From Alphaproteobacteria bacterium (GTDB lineage Bacteria > Pseudomonadota > Alphaproteobacteria > Rhizobiales > Xanthobacteraceae), in NCBI GenBank assembly GCA_037200445.1, contig JBBCGH010000001.1:2170001-2234000 (forward strand): DNA of 64,000 bases. Direction: 5' to 3'. Position 1 is the first letter of the stretch. Each line of letters starts with the position of its first letter. The position numbers were made by a program, and so were the translations under genes. Below the pieces are notes generated by a model, which was not told where the DNA came from, ran no database searches, and saw only the letters and a program-made list of their open reading frames with translations. Positions 46,111-55,209 of the stretch are shown here, in pieces.

Positions 46111-48556
46111 ATGACCAATCCTGCTTTCCCCGACAGTGCGCGCGCCGTGATCATCGGCGGCGGCGTGATCGGCTGCTCGGTTGCCTATCACCTCGCCAAG
46201 CTTGGCTGGCGCGACGTGGTGCTGCTGGAGCAGGGGCGGCTCACCTGCGGCACGACCTGGCATGCGGCGGGCCTGGTCGGGCAACTGCGCGCGCATCAGA
46301 ACATGACGCGCCTCGTACAGTATTCGGCGCAGCTCTACCAGGCGCTGGAGGCCGAGACCGGGCAGGCAACCGGCTGGAAGCAGTGCGGCTCGGTACTGGT
46401 GGCGCGGACGCCCGAACGTGTAACGCTGTTCCGGCGCATCGCCTCGGCGGCGCGCGCGCAGGGTGTGGCCTGCGAGATCATCCCGATCGAGGAGGCGGCG
46501 CGAAGATATCCGTGATGCGTACCGACGATCTGCTCGGTGCGCTGTGGCTGCCCGACGATGCCAAGGTCAATCCCGCCGACGTGACGCAAGCGCTCGCGAA
46601 GGGCGCCCGCATGGGCGGCGCCCGCATCTTCGAGCAGACCCGTGTCACCGCGATCCATCAAAAGAACGGCGTCGCCACCGGCGTTGCGACGACACGCGGC
46701 AACATCAAGGCCGAGGTGGTGATCAATTGCGCCGGCCAATGGGCAAAGCAGGTCGGGCGACTCGCGGGCGTGACCGTGCCGCTGCATTCGGCCGAGCACA
46801 TGTATATCGTCACCGGCCGCATCGACGGCGTGCATCCGGACCTTCCGGTGCTGCGCGATCCGGACGGCTATATCTATGTGAAGGAAGAAGTGGCGGCTTG
46901 CTGATGGGCGGCTTCGAGCCGGTCGCAAAGCCCTGGGGTATGGACGGTATCCCCGAGAATTTCGAATTCGGCATGCTCCCCGACGACTGGGATCAGTTCC
47001 AGATCCTGATGGAGAACGCGCTGACCCGGCTGCCCGCGCTCGAGACGGCCGAGATCAAGACCTTCATGAACGGCCCCCGAGAGCTTCACGCCCGACAACA
47101 ACTTCATCATGGGCGAGCGCCGGAGCTGAAGAATTTTTATGTGGCGGCGGGCTTCAACTCGATCGGCATCGCGTCCGGCGGCGGGGCAGGGCGCGCGCTT
47201 GCCGAATGGATCGTGAATGGCGAGCCGACCCTCGATCTCTGGCCGGTGGATATTCGCCGCTTTGCGGCGTTCCATGACGACGACACGTTCCTGAAGGCGC
47301 GCGTCAGCGAGGTGCTCGGCCTGCATTACATGATGCCGTGGCCGAACCGCGAATTGCAGTCGGCGCGACCGCAGCGGACATCGCCGCTCTACGAGCGGCT
47401 CAAAGGCAAGCACGCGCTGTTCGGGGCCAAGATGGCTGGGAGCGGCCGAATTTCTTCGCACCGAATGCCGAAGCGGCGCGGCTCGACTATGCGTGGGGCC
47501 GGCAGAACTGGTTTCCGTACGCGGCGGCCGAGCACAAGGCGACGCGTGAGGCGGTTACCATTACGGACCTCACCTCGTTCGCGAAGTTTTTCGTGGAAGG
47601 GCGTGACGCCGAGGCCGCACTGCAACGGCTCTGCGCCAACGATGTCGCGGTCCCGGTCGGGCAGACGATCTACACCGGGTTGCTCAATGCGCGCGGCACC
47701 TACGAGAGCGATCTGACGGTCGCGCGCCTCGCCGCGGATCGCTTTCTGCTGGTCACCGGCACCGCACAGGCGACGCGCGACGCGGACTGGATCAAGCGCA
47801 ATCTCGGTAATTACAGCGCAAAACTGACCGACGTGACCTCGGCCTATGCGGTGATCGCCGTGATGGGTCCGCGTGCGCGCGATCTGCTCTCGCGGCTCAC
47901 CAAAGCGCCGCTCGGCAATGCGGCATTCCCGTTCGGCGCGATCCGCGAGATCGCGATCGGCAGCGCTACCGTATTCGCGTCGCGTGCGCACTTACGTTGG
48001 CGAGCTCGGCTGGGAGCTGTACGTGCCCACCGAACATGCGGGCGGCGTGTACGACGCGCTGATGGAGGCGGGGCGCGATCTCGGCGCGCGCAACGCCGGC
48101 TATTACGCGGTCGAGTCGCTGCGCCTCGAGAAGGGCTATCGTGCCTGGGGCCGCGAGCTGACCCCCGACTACAATCCGTACGAGGCGGGGCTCGCCTTCG
48201 CGGTGAAGCTCGACAAAAGCGACTTCATCGGCCGCGACGCGCTGCTCGCCGCGAAAGCAAAGCCACCGGCGCGCCGCCTGCTCAGCTTTGTCGCATCCTC
48301 CCCCGACACGCCCATCGCGCATGGCGGCGAGCTGATCCTGCGCAATGGCGAACCCGCGGGCGAAGTCACCTCGGCAGCCTACGGCCACAGCGTCGGCGGC
48401 ATCGTGGCGCTCGGGTATGTGGCGACCAGCGGTGCGCGCCTCGATGACGCCTTCTTCGCTGCGCGCTTCGAGATCGATATCGCGGGGGAGCGCGTTCCGG
48501 TGCGCGCGAGCCTGAAGCCCCCATATGACCCGGGCGGCGCGAAGATGAAGGCCTAG
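46111..48556 (+). pseudogene. Dimethylglycine/sarcosine dehydrogenase-like FAD-GcvT protein, multiply frameshifted
   Basis: About 815 codons, the normal length for an FAD (DAO) domain joined to a GcvT/aminomethyltransferase domain. These enzymes oxidise N-methyl groups and pass the C1 unit to folate. The start has VIIGGGVIGCSVAYHLAKLG and CGTTWHAAGLVGQLR with H51, the position of covalent FAD attachment in DMGDH. The GcvT part has ITDLTSFAKFFVEG and YVGELGWELYVPTEHAGG. Six single-base shifts break it, near 46512, 46892, 47075 (one C too many in CCCCC), 47118, 47432 and 47980. Most look like a missing G, and correcting each restores homology. Consensus error seems as likely as decay. Its N-terminus is strikingly like the FAD gene at 60466. 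Confidence 0.78.
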
Positions 48557-49401
48557 ATGGATCCCTTCGTCTTCGGTTTCGTCCTGCTTGCAGCGCTGTG
48601 CCACGCCTCCTGGAATGCGCTGATCAAGATCAGGCTCGATCCGTTTCTCGCCATCACGCTGATCGCTGCTGCTGCGGGCGTCGTCTCGCTGCCGTTGCTC
48701 GCGTTCGTTCCGATCCCGCCGCTCGCCGCATGGCCGTGGCTGATCGCCTCGGTGATCACGCATCTCGGCTACTACATCGGCCTCTCGCGCGCCTATCGGG
48801 CGGGCGACATGGGGCAGGTCTATCCGATCGCGCGCGGCACTGCACCGCTGATGACGGCGGCCGGCGGCGCGCTGCTGGTCGGCGAGAATTTCAGCCTTAC
48901 CGGCTGGGCCGGCATCCTTGCGCTGACCAGCGGTGTGTTTCTCCTCTCGCTGCGCGGCGGCGGCGATCTCGCGCACCTCAATCGCGCGCGGTCGGCTATG
49001 CGCTGTTCACCGCGGTGACGATCTGCTGCTACTCGCTGGTCGACGGCATCGGCGCGCGCACCGCCGGGAATGCTCATTCCTATGCGCTGTGGCTGTTCGT
49101 GATCGACGGCGCGTTCATCACCGCGATCGCGCTGATGAGCCACGGCCGGTCCGCCGCGCCCGTCATGGCGCGCTACTGGAAGAGCGGCCTGATCGGCGGC
49201 GCCCTCTCGCTCACGGCCTACTGGATCGTCATCTGGGCGATGACCGTTGCGCCGATCGCGCTGGTGGCGGCGCTGCGCGAGACCAGCGTGCTGTTCGGCG
49301 CCGCGATCGCGGTGGTATTTCTCAAGGAGCCCTTGCGTGTCCCGCGCATTTTCGCGGCTGTCCTCATCGTCTGCGGGATCGCGCTGATCCGGCTGCAGTG
49401 A
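48557..49401 (+). pseudogene. EamA/DMT-superfamily transporter, frameshifted
   Basis: About 281 codons for a ten-helix drug/metabolite transporter with two EamA repeats. Frame one (ATG 48557, directly after the previous stop) reads FVFGFVLLAALCHASWNALI to GVFLLSLRGGGDLAHLNR. One base is missing near 48984, and the homology resumes as AVGYALFTAVTICCYSLVDG to VCGIALIRLQ. Correcting it joins two complete halves. Location in an operon after the DMGDH-like gene suggests export of a product or analogue, but EamA substrates cannot be read from sequence. Confidence 0.78.
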
Positions 49402-49477
49402 CGCACCAAGTTCCGCCTCGCACGCCTTCCGGTCATGATTGTGCCGCGAATGTCAGGTCATCGGATTTGCCGAAACG

Positions 49478-50494
49478 ATGGCGCGACGGCTAGATGCCGC
49501 CGGGGCTCGTGAATCGAGGCGTGGATTGCCTGAGATTTCGTACCATCTGCTGATCCTCGTCGTCGGCTTTGCAGTCGCGGTGGTGGCGCTCGTCATCGCG
49601 CTGGCGGTCGGGCCTTACGGCCGGCGCGGCATGCGCCTCATGTTTGCATTTATCGCGCTCGTCGCGTTTGTCGGTAGCGCGGCTGGCTCGCGGTCTATCT
49701 CGGCATGATCGAACAGCGCCCACGCGATCGAAGAACGCATCGCCGCGCTGGAGGCCCAGGCGGCGACGAACGGCACGCTCGCGTGCCTCGAACGCGCCAG
49801 CGAAACGCTGCAGGCGTCCTGCGCACAATCGCTGTTCGCCTCGCCGGGCGCGATCTCCTCGGCCGGCATCTACACCGCCTCCCGGCTCGATACGATCAAG
49901 GCGGCGCACCGCTACAGCGGGCCGCGCACGCCGCAGTTCGACGATGCGGTCGCCGCGCTGCAACGCTCGCTGCAGGAGGACCCCTTCGGCCTCGTCGCCG
50001 ACATCCTGGTGCGGCGCGAAGGCTGCACGGCGCAGCGCTGCCAGGCGTTCTCGATGTTTGCCGATCCGGCGCGGCTTGCGGACAACATCCGCAACAAGAC
50101 GTTCGATGCGAACGTGACGCGCTACACCGCGGCATGGGCAGCGCGGCAACCGGCCGCACCGGCGGCCGCCGCACCCGCAGCCGCGCCGGTGCCCGCGATC
50201 ACTCCGAGCGGGCTGACCCGCGCGCCGATCCCCGACAAATATGACCTGCCGTCGTCGGCCTCGATCCCGCCTGTGAGCATCATGACCGAGGAGCCGCCGC
50301 GCCCGCCGCAGGCTCCCGCCGCGAAGGATCACCCCGCTGCGCCGGCGCAGGAGGCCGCAGCGCCGGAAACGCCCGCGCCGCCGGCCGAGAACGCTGAGCC
50401 GCCGCCGCCAGCGCAGAAGAAGCAGAAGGACGCCGCACCGCGCCGGCCGAAACAGCAAAGCCCGAACGCACCGCTGTCGATCGCGCCGCAATAA
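49478..50494 (+). pseudogene. Uncharacterised membrane-anchored protein, two compensating frameshifts
   Basis: I do not recognise the family. After an uncertain start (ATG 49478, or TTG 49526) come two hydrophobic helices (ISYHLLILVVGFAVAVVALV; LMFAFIALVAFVG), then a predicted coiled coil (IEERIAALEAQ), an Ala/Arg-rich domain with Cys pairs (GCTAQRCQAF, and CLERASETLQASC earlier) and a Pro/Ala-rich tail of about 90 residues. Near 49680 one base is missing, and near 49722 one C is extra in GCCC. Between them the frame reads WLAVYLGMIEQR, which fits the rest. The two cancel, as in the deoR-like gene. Function unknown. Confidence 0.55.
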
Positions 50495-50647
50495 ACCGGG
50501 CTACCCACGGGTCATCTTGTTGCGGGATCGCGCCTGCGTCGCGACTGGCCTGGTGGGCGCGGCGCATATCGAGCCTTTGCCCATCCTTTGCTGACCAGTA
50601 AGCTCGGCTTTTCGCGCTCCGCACCGCCCATCCTCGGGAGTCGTTCC

Positions 50648-51700
50648 ATGCTCGGCGTCGTGTTCCTCGGTGACCGCAAGCTCGCGCTGCGCGAGTTTCC
50701 CGATCCCACGCCGGGGCCGCGCGATGTCGTGCTCGAGATCAAGGCCTCGGGCATGTGCGGCTCGGACCTGCATGTCTATCGCGCCTCATTCAAGCCGGGC
50801 GATACGACCTCCGGCTTTGCGCGCGGCGCCGAGCCGGTGATCGCCGGCCACGAGCCGTGCGGCGTGGTGGTCGCGGTCGGCAGCGGCGTCTCTGAAAGGG
50901 AAGCGCGGATCGGCGATCGCGTGATGGACCATCACTACACCGGCTGCGGCACCTGCAAGCATTGCCGCTCCGGCTGGGCGCAGATGTGCCTGACCGGCGC
51001 GACCGTGTTCGGCGCCAACGGCAACGGCGCGCATGCGCGTTACATGAAGGTGCCGGTCGCGACGCTGGTGCCGCTTCCCGATGCGCTGTCGTTCGAGACC
51101 GGCGCCGCCATCTCCTGCGGCACCGGCACCGCCTACGGCGCACTGAAGCGGCTCAATCTGCAGGGCGGCGAGACCATCGCGATCTTCGGGCAGGGGCCGG
51201 TCGGGCTCTCGGCGACGCAGCTTGCCGTCGCGATGGGCGCGCGCGTCATCGCGCTCGATATTTCGCCGGAGCGAGCCGAGCTCGCGCGCGCGTTCGGCGC
51301 CCACGAGGTGATCGAGGCGCGCTCCAACAATCCGGTCGCGGCGATCCGCGAGTTGACCCACGGCGAGGGCGCGCACAAGACGCTCGACACCTCGGGCGCC
51401 GCGGAAGCGCGCGCGGCCGCGGTGCGCGCGGCGCGCACCTGGGGCACCGCCTGCTACGTCGGCGAGCGCGGGCAGGTGACGCTCGATGTGAGCCCCGATT
51501 TGCTGCGGCGGCAGATCACGCTCATCGGCTCATGGACCTTCTCGACACAGGGGCAGGCCGACTGCGCCGAGTTCGTCGCCGACAAGAACATCGCGGTCGA
51601 CAGGCTGTTCACCCACCGCTGGCGGCTCGACGAGGCCGAGGAGGCCTACCGCGTGTTCGACACGCAGACGAGCGGGAAGGGCGTGATCGTGCCGGGGTGA
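50648..51700 (+). CDS. Zinc-dependent medium-chain alcohol dehydrogenase
   Basis: A 350-residue MDR-family dehydrogenase. Catalytic zinc ligands: Cys in GMCGSDLHV, His-Glu in IAGHEPCGV. The structural zinc site has four Cys in GCGTCKHCRSGWAQMC. Nucleotide-binding loop IFGQGPVGLSATQLAV is followed by an Asp (ALDIS) that favours NAD. ATG 50648 begins the homologous region; the longer frame upstream has no similarity. No partner genes adjoin, so the substrate (sugar alcohol, threonine, simple alcohol) is open. Confidence 0.88.
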   Translation: MLGVVFLGDRKLALREFPDPTPGPRDVVLEIKASGMCGSDLHVYRASFKPGDTTSGFARGAEPVIAGHEPCGVVVAVGSGVSEREARIGDRVMDHHYTGCGTCKHCRSGWAQMCLTGATVFGANGNGAHARYMKVPVATLVPLPDALSFETGAAISCGTGTAYGALKRLNLQGGETIAIFGQGPVGLSATQLAVAMGARVIALDISPERAELARAFGAHEVIEARSNNPVAAIRELTHGEGAHKTLDTSGAAEARAAAVRAARTWGTACYVGERGQVTLDVSPDLLRRQITLIGSWTFSTQGQADCAEFVADKNIAVDRLFTHRWRLDEAEEAYRVFDTQTSGKGVIVPG

Positions 51701-51712
51701 GGGCAGAAATGC

Positions 51713-52144
51713 TCAACGCGCGGCAGTGCGGGCATCGCGCAGGACGTTGGTCTCGAGCTCCAGATCGTCGAGACGATGTTTGACCACGTCGCCGATGCTG
51801 ATGATACCGGCGAGCTTGCCGTCATGGACGACCGGCATGTGGCGCGCGCGATGCCGGGTCATCAGGTTCATCGCGTGCGAGACGGTTTCGGCCGGCGATA
51901 TGGTGATCACGCCATGCCGCATGATTTCGCTCACGGGCATCGATGTGGCACTTTCGCCGAATCGAGCAATCGCGTGCACGATCTCACGTTCGGAAACAAG
52001 ACCAAGAACCGCGTCGCCCTGCGTGACCACGAGAGCGCCGATATTTTTTGCACGCAGCCAGTCCGCTGCCCTCCTGACGCTGGCATCCGGGGCTATTGTT
52101 GCGACCTCGGTTCCCTTTCTGCTCAGAATGCTTTCCACGGACAT
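51713..52144 (-). CDS. Two-CBS-domain protein
   Basis: A 143-residue cytosolic protein made of two CBS domains, which bind adenosyl ligands such as AMP, ATP or NADH. CBS1: SVRRAADWLRAKNIGALVVT with LGLVSEREIVHAI. CBS2: TVSHAMNLMTRHRARHMPVV with LAGIISIGDVVKHRL. ATG 52144 is chosen because GGAGG stands 5 bases ahead. Length and layout match stand-alone CBS stress or redox regulators in alphaproteobacteria. It converges closely (12 bp) on the alcohol dehydrogenase gene. Confidence 0.9.
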   Translation of the reverse strand: MSVESILSRKGTEVATIAPDASVRRAADWLRAKNIGALVVTQGDAVLGLVSEREIVHAIARFGESATSMPVSEIMRHGVITISPAETVSHAMNLMTRHRARHMPVVHDGKLAGIISIGDVVKHRLDDLELETNVLRDARTAAR

Positions 52145-52191
52145 AGCATCCTCCAATCGTCGCCCTCACGCATCAGCTGCCGCGCTGCGCC

Positions 52192-52446
52192 TTATTTCAA
52201 CTTGCCGACTTTGGCCAGGAAGGTATGGCAACTCGGGCTGAGCTTGGTCCTTCGGTTCTGGAAGCATTTCAGCATGACCATGTCGCCCTGCTCGAGGACG
52301 TGCTTGCACAGGCGGTTCGCGTCCGGGCCGCAGGCCTTCGCGCCTTGCGCGCGCACATTGTCCTGCGCGTAGCCGGGCGAGGACGCAGCCAGCATCATTG
52401 CGACCGAAAATGTGGCCGCAAGCAGACGAGCACGGGAAATTGACAC
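52192..52446 (-). CDS. Small secreted cysteine-rich repeat protein (GLG1-like)
   Basis: An 84-residue exported protein from a GTG start at 52446 with GGAGG 5 bases ahead. Signal peptide RLLAATFSVAMMLAASSPGY is cut near residue 26. The mature part has four Cys spaced as in the cysteine-rich repeat found in Golgi apparatus protein 1: KACGPDANRLCKHVLEQGD and MLKCFQNRRTKLSPSC. One repeat only. Such small bacterial members have no known function. It lies 47 bp upstream of the CBS gene on the same strand. Confidence 0.7.
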   Translation of the reverse strand: MSISRARLLAATFSVAMMLAASSPGYAQDNVRAQGAKACGPDANRLCKHVLEQGDMVMLKCFQNRRTKLSPSCHTFLAKVGKLK

Positions 52447-52627
52447 TGGCACCTCCGGGTTTTCATTTTTCACCGCGAGGCCGCCAGCGGGGGCGGCCTG
52501 CGGAACTCCGAAAAGATGCAAGCCCGGCCGGTTGCGGGCAAAGGCGCAAAGGGCCACCGGGATGATCTATTCGTATACCGCGGCGGCGTGACGTCACCGT
52601 CGGAATGCCGCGGCGCACGATCCGGCA

Positions 52628-52702
52628 GTAGGGCGCAATCGCGAAGCGTATTGCGCCGTCACTCAGGACTTTGGCGGATTGCGCTTCGCCTATCCGCCCT
52701 AC
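52628..52702. repeat. Two-arm palindromic repeat 'gtagggcgcaatcgcgaagcg'
   Basis: Two hairpins, GGCGCAAT cgcgaagcgt ATTGCGCC and GGCGGATTGCGCTTCGCCTATCCGCC (imperfect), joined by gtcactcaggacttt. The outer ends GTAGGGCG and CGCCCTAC are complementary, so the element can fold as one cruciform. This form is a common intergenic repeat in Bradyrhizobium relatives. It ends 7 bp from the peptidase T-like stop. Confidence 0.75.
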
Positions 52703-52708
52703 GACTGA

Positions 52709-53902
52709 TCATCCCGTCGTGGCGAGCCGCAGCGCCAGCGCGCAGGCGCGCTCGTATTCGGTCAGGTTGACCCACTCGTCGACCGTGTGCGCCTCGTTCT
52801 GCCCGGCGCCGAAGGTGACCGTCGGGATGCCGTGGCGCACCATCCAGTTGGCGTCGAGCCCGCCGTTGGTGGTGCGGATGTTCGGCTCCAGCCCGCCGGC
52901 CTTCACGGCTTCGGCGGCGCGCTTGACCACCGGCAGCGTGTCCTTGATGCGGAACGGATGATAGTCGGTCTGCACCTTGAACTTGACGCGGCCTGACTTC
53001 CCGTCCGCGTTCTTGACCGTCTTTGCCGCCTTCTCGAACGCCGCCTTGTAGCCGGCGGTGATCGCCTTGAAAAACTTCGGATCGTGGCTGCGGCTCTCGC
53101 CGCGCACATGCACATAGTCGGTCACGACATTGGTCGCGTCACCCGCGGGGCGGCCGGGACCGCCGGTCACCGGGCCCACGTTGCTGGTGCCCTGCTTCCT
53201 GCCCTTGACCACCTTGCCGAACCAGCCGCCTTTCTTCACCTCGGCAAGCGCGAGCGCCAGGATCATGGTGGACGAGATGCCGCGCTCCGGCGCGCCGCCC
53301 GCATGCGAGGCGCGGCCGAAGATCTCGACCTCCCAGCGGTCGGCGCCGACCGCGCCGACCACGACGTTCGACGCGGCGCCGCCATCGTAGTTGAACGCCA
53401 TCACGGGATTGCCGAGGTCGGCCTTGTCGACGAAGCGCGCGCCCCACAGCCCGCTCTCCTCGCGCACGCAGAAGAGCAGCGTGAGCGGCGGATGGTCGAG
53501 CTTCTGCCTGGCAAGTTCGGCCGCGAGCGTGACCAGCACGCCGCAGCCGGTGCGGTTGTCGCCGCCGAGCGCGGTCTTCGCGGTGTTGACGATCCTCTTG
53601 CCCGCGAGCTTCGGCTTCGCGCCGGCGCACAGCGGCACCGTGTCCATGTGCGTCATGAACAAAAGCCGCGGCTGGTTGTGCAGCTTGCCCTGGCCCGGCA
53701 GGTTGACGATGAGATTGCCGGTCTCGGTCGGCAGCGGGATGCGCGTGTTCGCGTCATCGAGATAGATTGCGTTTGCCGGCACGCCCGCGTCCTTCAGCTC
53801 GGCGGCGAGCGTGCGCCCGATCGCGGCCTCCTGTCCGGTGACGCCTTCCACGGCGAGCAGGCGCATCAGGCGATCGATGGCGGCGGCGGTGTCGACGGAC
53901 AT
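52709..53902 (-). CDS. M20-family peptidase, peptidase T-like
   Basis: A 397-residue di-zinc aminopeptidase-like enzyme. Ligands: His in FMTHMDTVPLC, Asp in LGGDNRTGCGVL, Glu pair in CVREESGLWGAR, Asp in FNYDGGAAS and His in NEAHTVDEWVNL. The dimer segment FGRASHAGGAPERGISSTM is present. ATG 53902 is preceded by AAAGGAA; the longer frame upstream runs through a repeat and is rejected. Family enzymes clip tripeptides or act as general di/tri-peptidases. No signal peptide. Confidence 0.88.
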   Translation of the reverse strand: MSVDTAAAIDRLMRLLAVEGVTGQEAAIGRTLAAELKDAGVPANAIYLDDANTRIPLPTETGNLIVNLPGQGKLHNQPRLLFMTHMDTVPLCAGAKPKLAGKRIVNTAKTALGGDNRTGCGVLVTLAAELARQKLDHPPLTLLFCVREESGLWGARFVDKADLGNPVMAFNYDGGAASNVVVGAVGADRWEVEIFGRASHAGGAPERGISSTMILALALAEVKKGGWFGKVVKGRKQGTSNVGPVTGGPGRPAGDATNVVTDYVHVRGESRSHDPKFFKAITAGYKAAFEKAAKTVKNADGKSGRVKFKVQTDYHPFRIKDTLPVVKRAAEAVKAGGLEPNIRTTNGGLDANWMVRHGIPTVTFGAGQNEAHTVDEWVNLTEYERACALALRLATTG

Positions 53903-53928
53903 GGGGATTCCTTTCGGTGTGCTTGCTT

Positions 53929-54056
53929 CCCTCTCCCCGTGAAACGGGGAGAGGGTGCCGAGCGCGGCGCGAGGCGGGTGAGGGGCATCTGTCATGTGCG
54001 GCCCCTCATCCGGCTCGCATTCGCTCGCCACCTTCTCCCCGCAAGCGGGGGGAAGG
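53929..54056. repeat. Long inverted repeat 'cctctccccgtgaaacgggg'
   Basis: Hairpin CTCTCCCCGTgaaACGGGGAGAG at the left and ttctccccgcaagcggggggaa at the right, with gcgggtgaggggc and gcccctcatccggc in between as a pairing set. It is the same design as 27262-27386 with different arms. It lies between the peptidase and SMP-30 genes. Confidence 0.78.
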
Positions 54057-54061
54057 AAAGA

Positions 54062-54973
54062 TCAAAACGTCTTCAGCCCATTCGCGTGCAGCAGCACGCC
54101 GTAGAGCGAGTTGGTCGCCGTGATGTAGAGCATGTTGCGCTTTGCGCCGCCGAATACGACGTTGGCGCAAATCTCCGGGATCTTCACCTTGCCGATCAGC
54201 GTGCCGTCTTTCTCCAGGCAATGCACGCCGTCGTCGGTCGCGGCCCAGAGCCGCCCGGCCGAATCGAAGCGCATGCCGTCGAAGCGCCCGGCGGTGCAGT
54301 CGGCGAAGACCTTGCTGTTGGAGAGCTTGCCGCCTTCGCCGACATCGAACACGCGGATGTTCGAGGGCGCGCCCTTGATGCGCCCACCCGCGCACTCGAC
54401 GATGTAGAGCTGCTTTTCGTCGGCCGAGAAGGCAAGGCCGTTCGGGCGGATGAAGTCGTCGGCGACACAGGTGACGGCGCCCGATTGTCCGTCGACGCGA
54501 TAGACGTTGAAGCCGTTCTCAGGCTCCGCCTTGTGGCCCTCGTAGTCGGAGAGGATGCCGAACGGCGGATCGGTGAACCAGACCGAACCGTCGGACTTCA
54601 CCACGACGTCGTTCGGCGAGTTGAGCTTCTTGCCCTGAAAGCTGTCGGCAATCGTCGTGATGGTCCCGTCGATCTCGGTGCGCGAGACGCGCCGCCCGCC
54701 GTGCTCGCAGGAGACGAGGCGGCCCTGACGGTCGACAGTGTGGCCGTTGGCGTAGCCGCACGGCGTCCGGAACACCGAAACCGAGCCGTCGGTCTCGTCA
54801 TAGCGCATGATGCGGTCGTTCGGGATGTCGGAGAAGAGGAGATACTTAGCCGCAGGAAAATAGACCGGCCCCTCGGTCCAGCGCGCGCCGGTCCAGAGCT
54901 TCTGGACATGCGAGGTGCGGTTGACGCAGTCGCGGAAGCGCTCGTCCAGAACCTCGTAGTCGCTCGCGGCCAT
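54062..54973 (-). CDS. SMP-30/gluconolactonase-family protein
   Basis: A 303-residue six-bladed beta-propeller lactonase. Metal ligands are in the expected places: Glu in ARWTEGPVYF, Asn in KLNSPNDVVV, and Asp in CTAGRFDGMRFD. VWFTDPPFGI and GLAFSADEKQLYIVE are family blades. ATG 54973 has GGGAG 8 bases ahead. These enzymes open sugar lactones; which one is unknown. No sugar dehydrogenase adjoins, though the alcohol dehydrogenase at 50648 could supply a lactone. Confidence 0.87.
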   Translation of the reverse strand: MAASDYEVLDERFRDCVNRTSHVQKLWTGARWTEGPVYFPAAKYLLFSDIPNDRIMRYDETDGSVSVFRTPCGYANGHTVDRQGRLVSCEHGGRRVSRTEIDGTITTIADSFQGKKLNSPNDVVVKSDGSVWFTDPPFGILSDYEGHKAEPENGFNVYRVDGQSGAVTCVADDFIRPNGLAFSADEKQLYIVECAGGRIKGAPSNIRVFDVGEGGKLSNSKVFADCTAGRFDGMRFDSAGRLWAATDDGVHCLEKDGTLIGKVKIPEICANVVFGGAKRNMLYITATNSLYGVLLHANGLKTF

Positions 54974-55024
54974 TCCAAACTCCCGGTCCAAATGCGGACG
55001 GCACCATAGCGGCTCTACCTCAGC

Positions 55025-55126
55025 TGTCATCCCGGGCGAGCGGAGCGAGACCCGGGATCCGTCGTGCCAGGCGTGCTGGAGGAGAGATGGGTCCCGGATA
55101 GCCGCTTCGCGGCTTCCGGGATGACA
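55025..55126. repeat. Palindromic repeat, 'tcatcccgg' type
   Basis: TGTCATCCCGGG at 55025 mirrors CCGGGATGACA ending at 55126. Inside, gcgagcggagcgagacccggg and cccggatagccgcttcgcggc form two stems. Same family as 4271, 36082 and 59083. It stands between the divergent SMP-30 and phnW genes, next to the GTGGTA sites. Confidence 0.8.
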
Positions 55127-55157
55127 TTCTCAGTCTTCTTCCCGCCGTCACAAAAAT

Positions 55158-55184
55158 GTGGTACATTTGCCCGAATTTGTGGTA
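55158..55184 (+). promoter_or_regulatory. Direct repeat GTGGTA x2 upstream of phnW, candidate operator
   Basis: GTGGTA at 55158-55163 and at 55179-55184, 21 bp apart (two helical turns), in AT-rich sequence (aaaatGTGGTAcatttg and aatttGTGGTAttatg). It lies 26 bp before the phnW ATG, so it would overlap the promoter. The same motif pair at 46047-46063 follows the deoR-like gene. The match extends beyond the hexamer to a preceding T and a following AT-rich tract. Confidence 0.5.
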
Positions 55185-55209
55185 TTATGTGATAACTCGG
55201 AAATTCCTC

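Noticed and set aside
53929-54056. CRISPR-like or tandem repeat
   Set aside because: The motifs are inverted arms of one palindrome, with no regularly spaced direct repeats or spacers.
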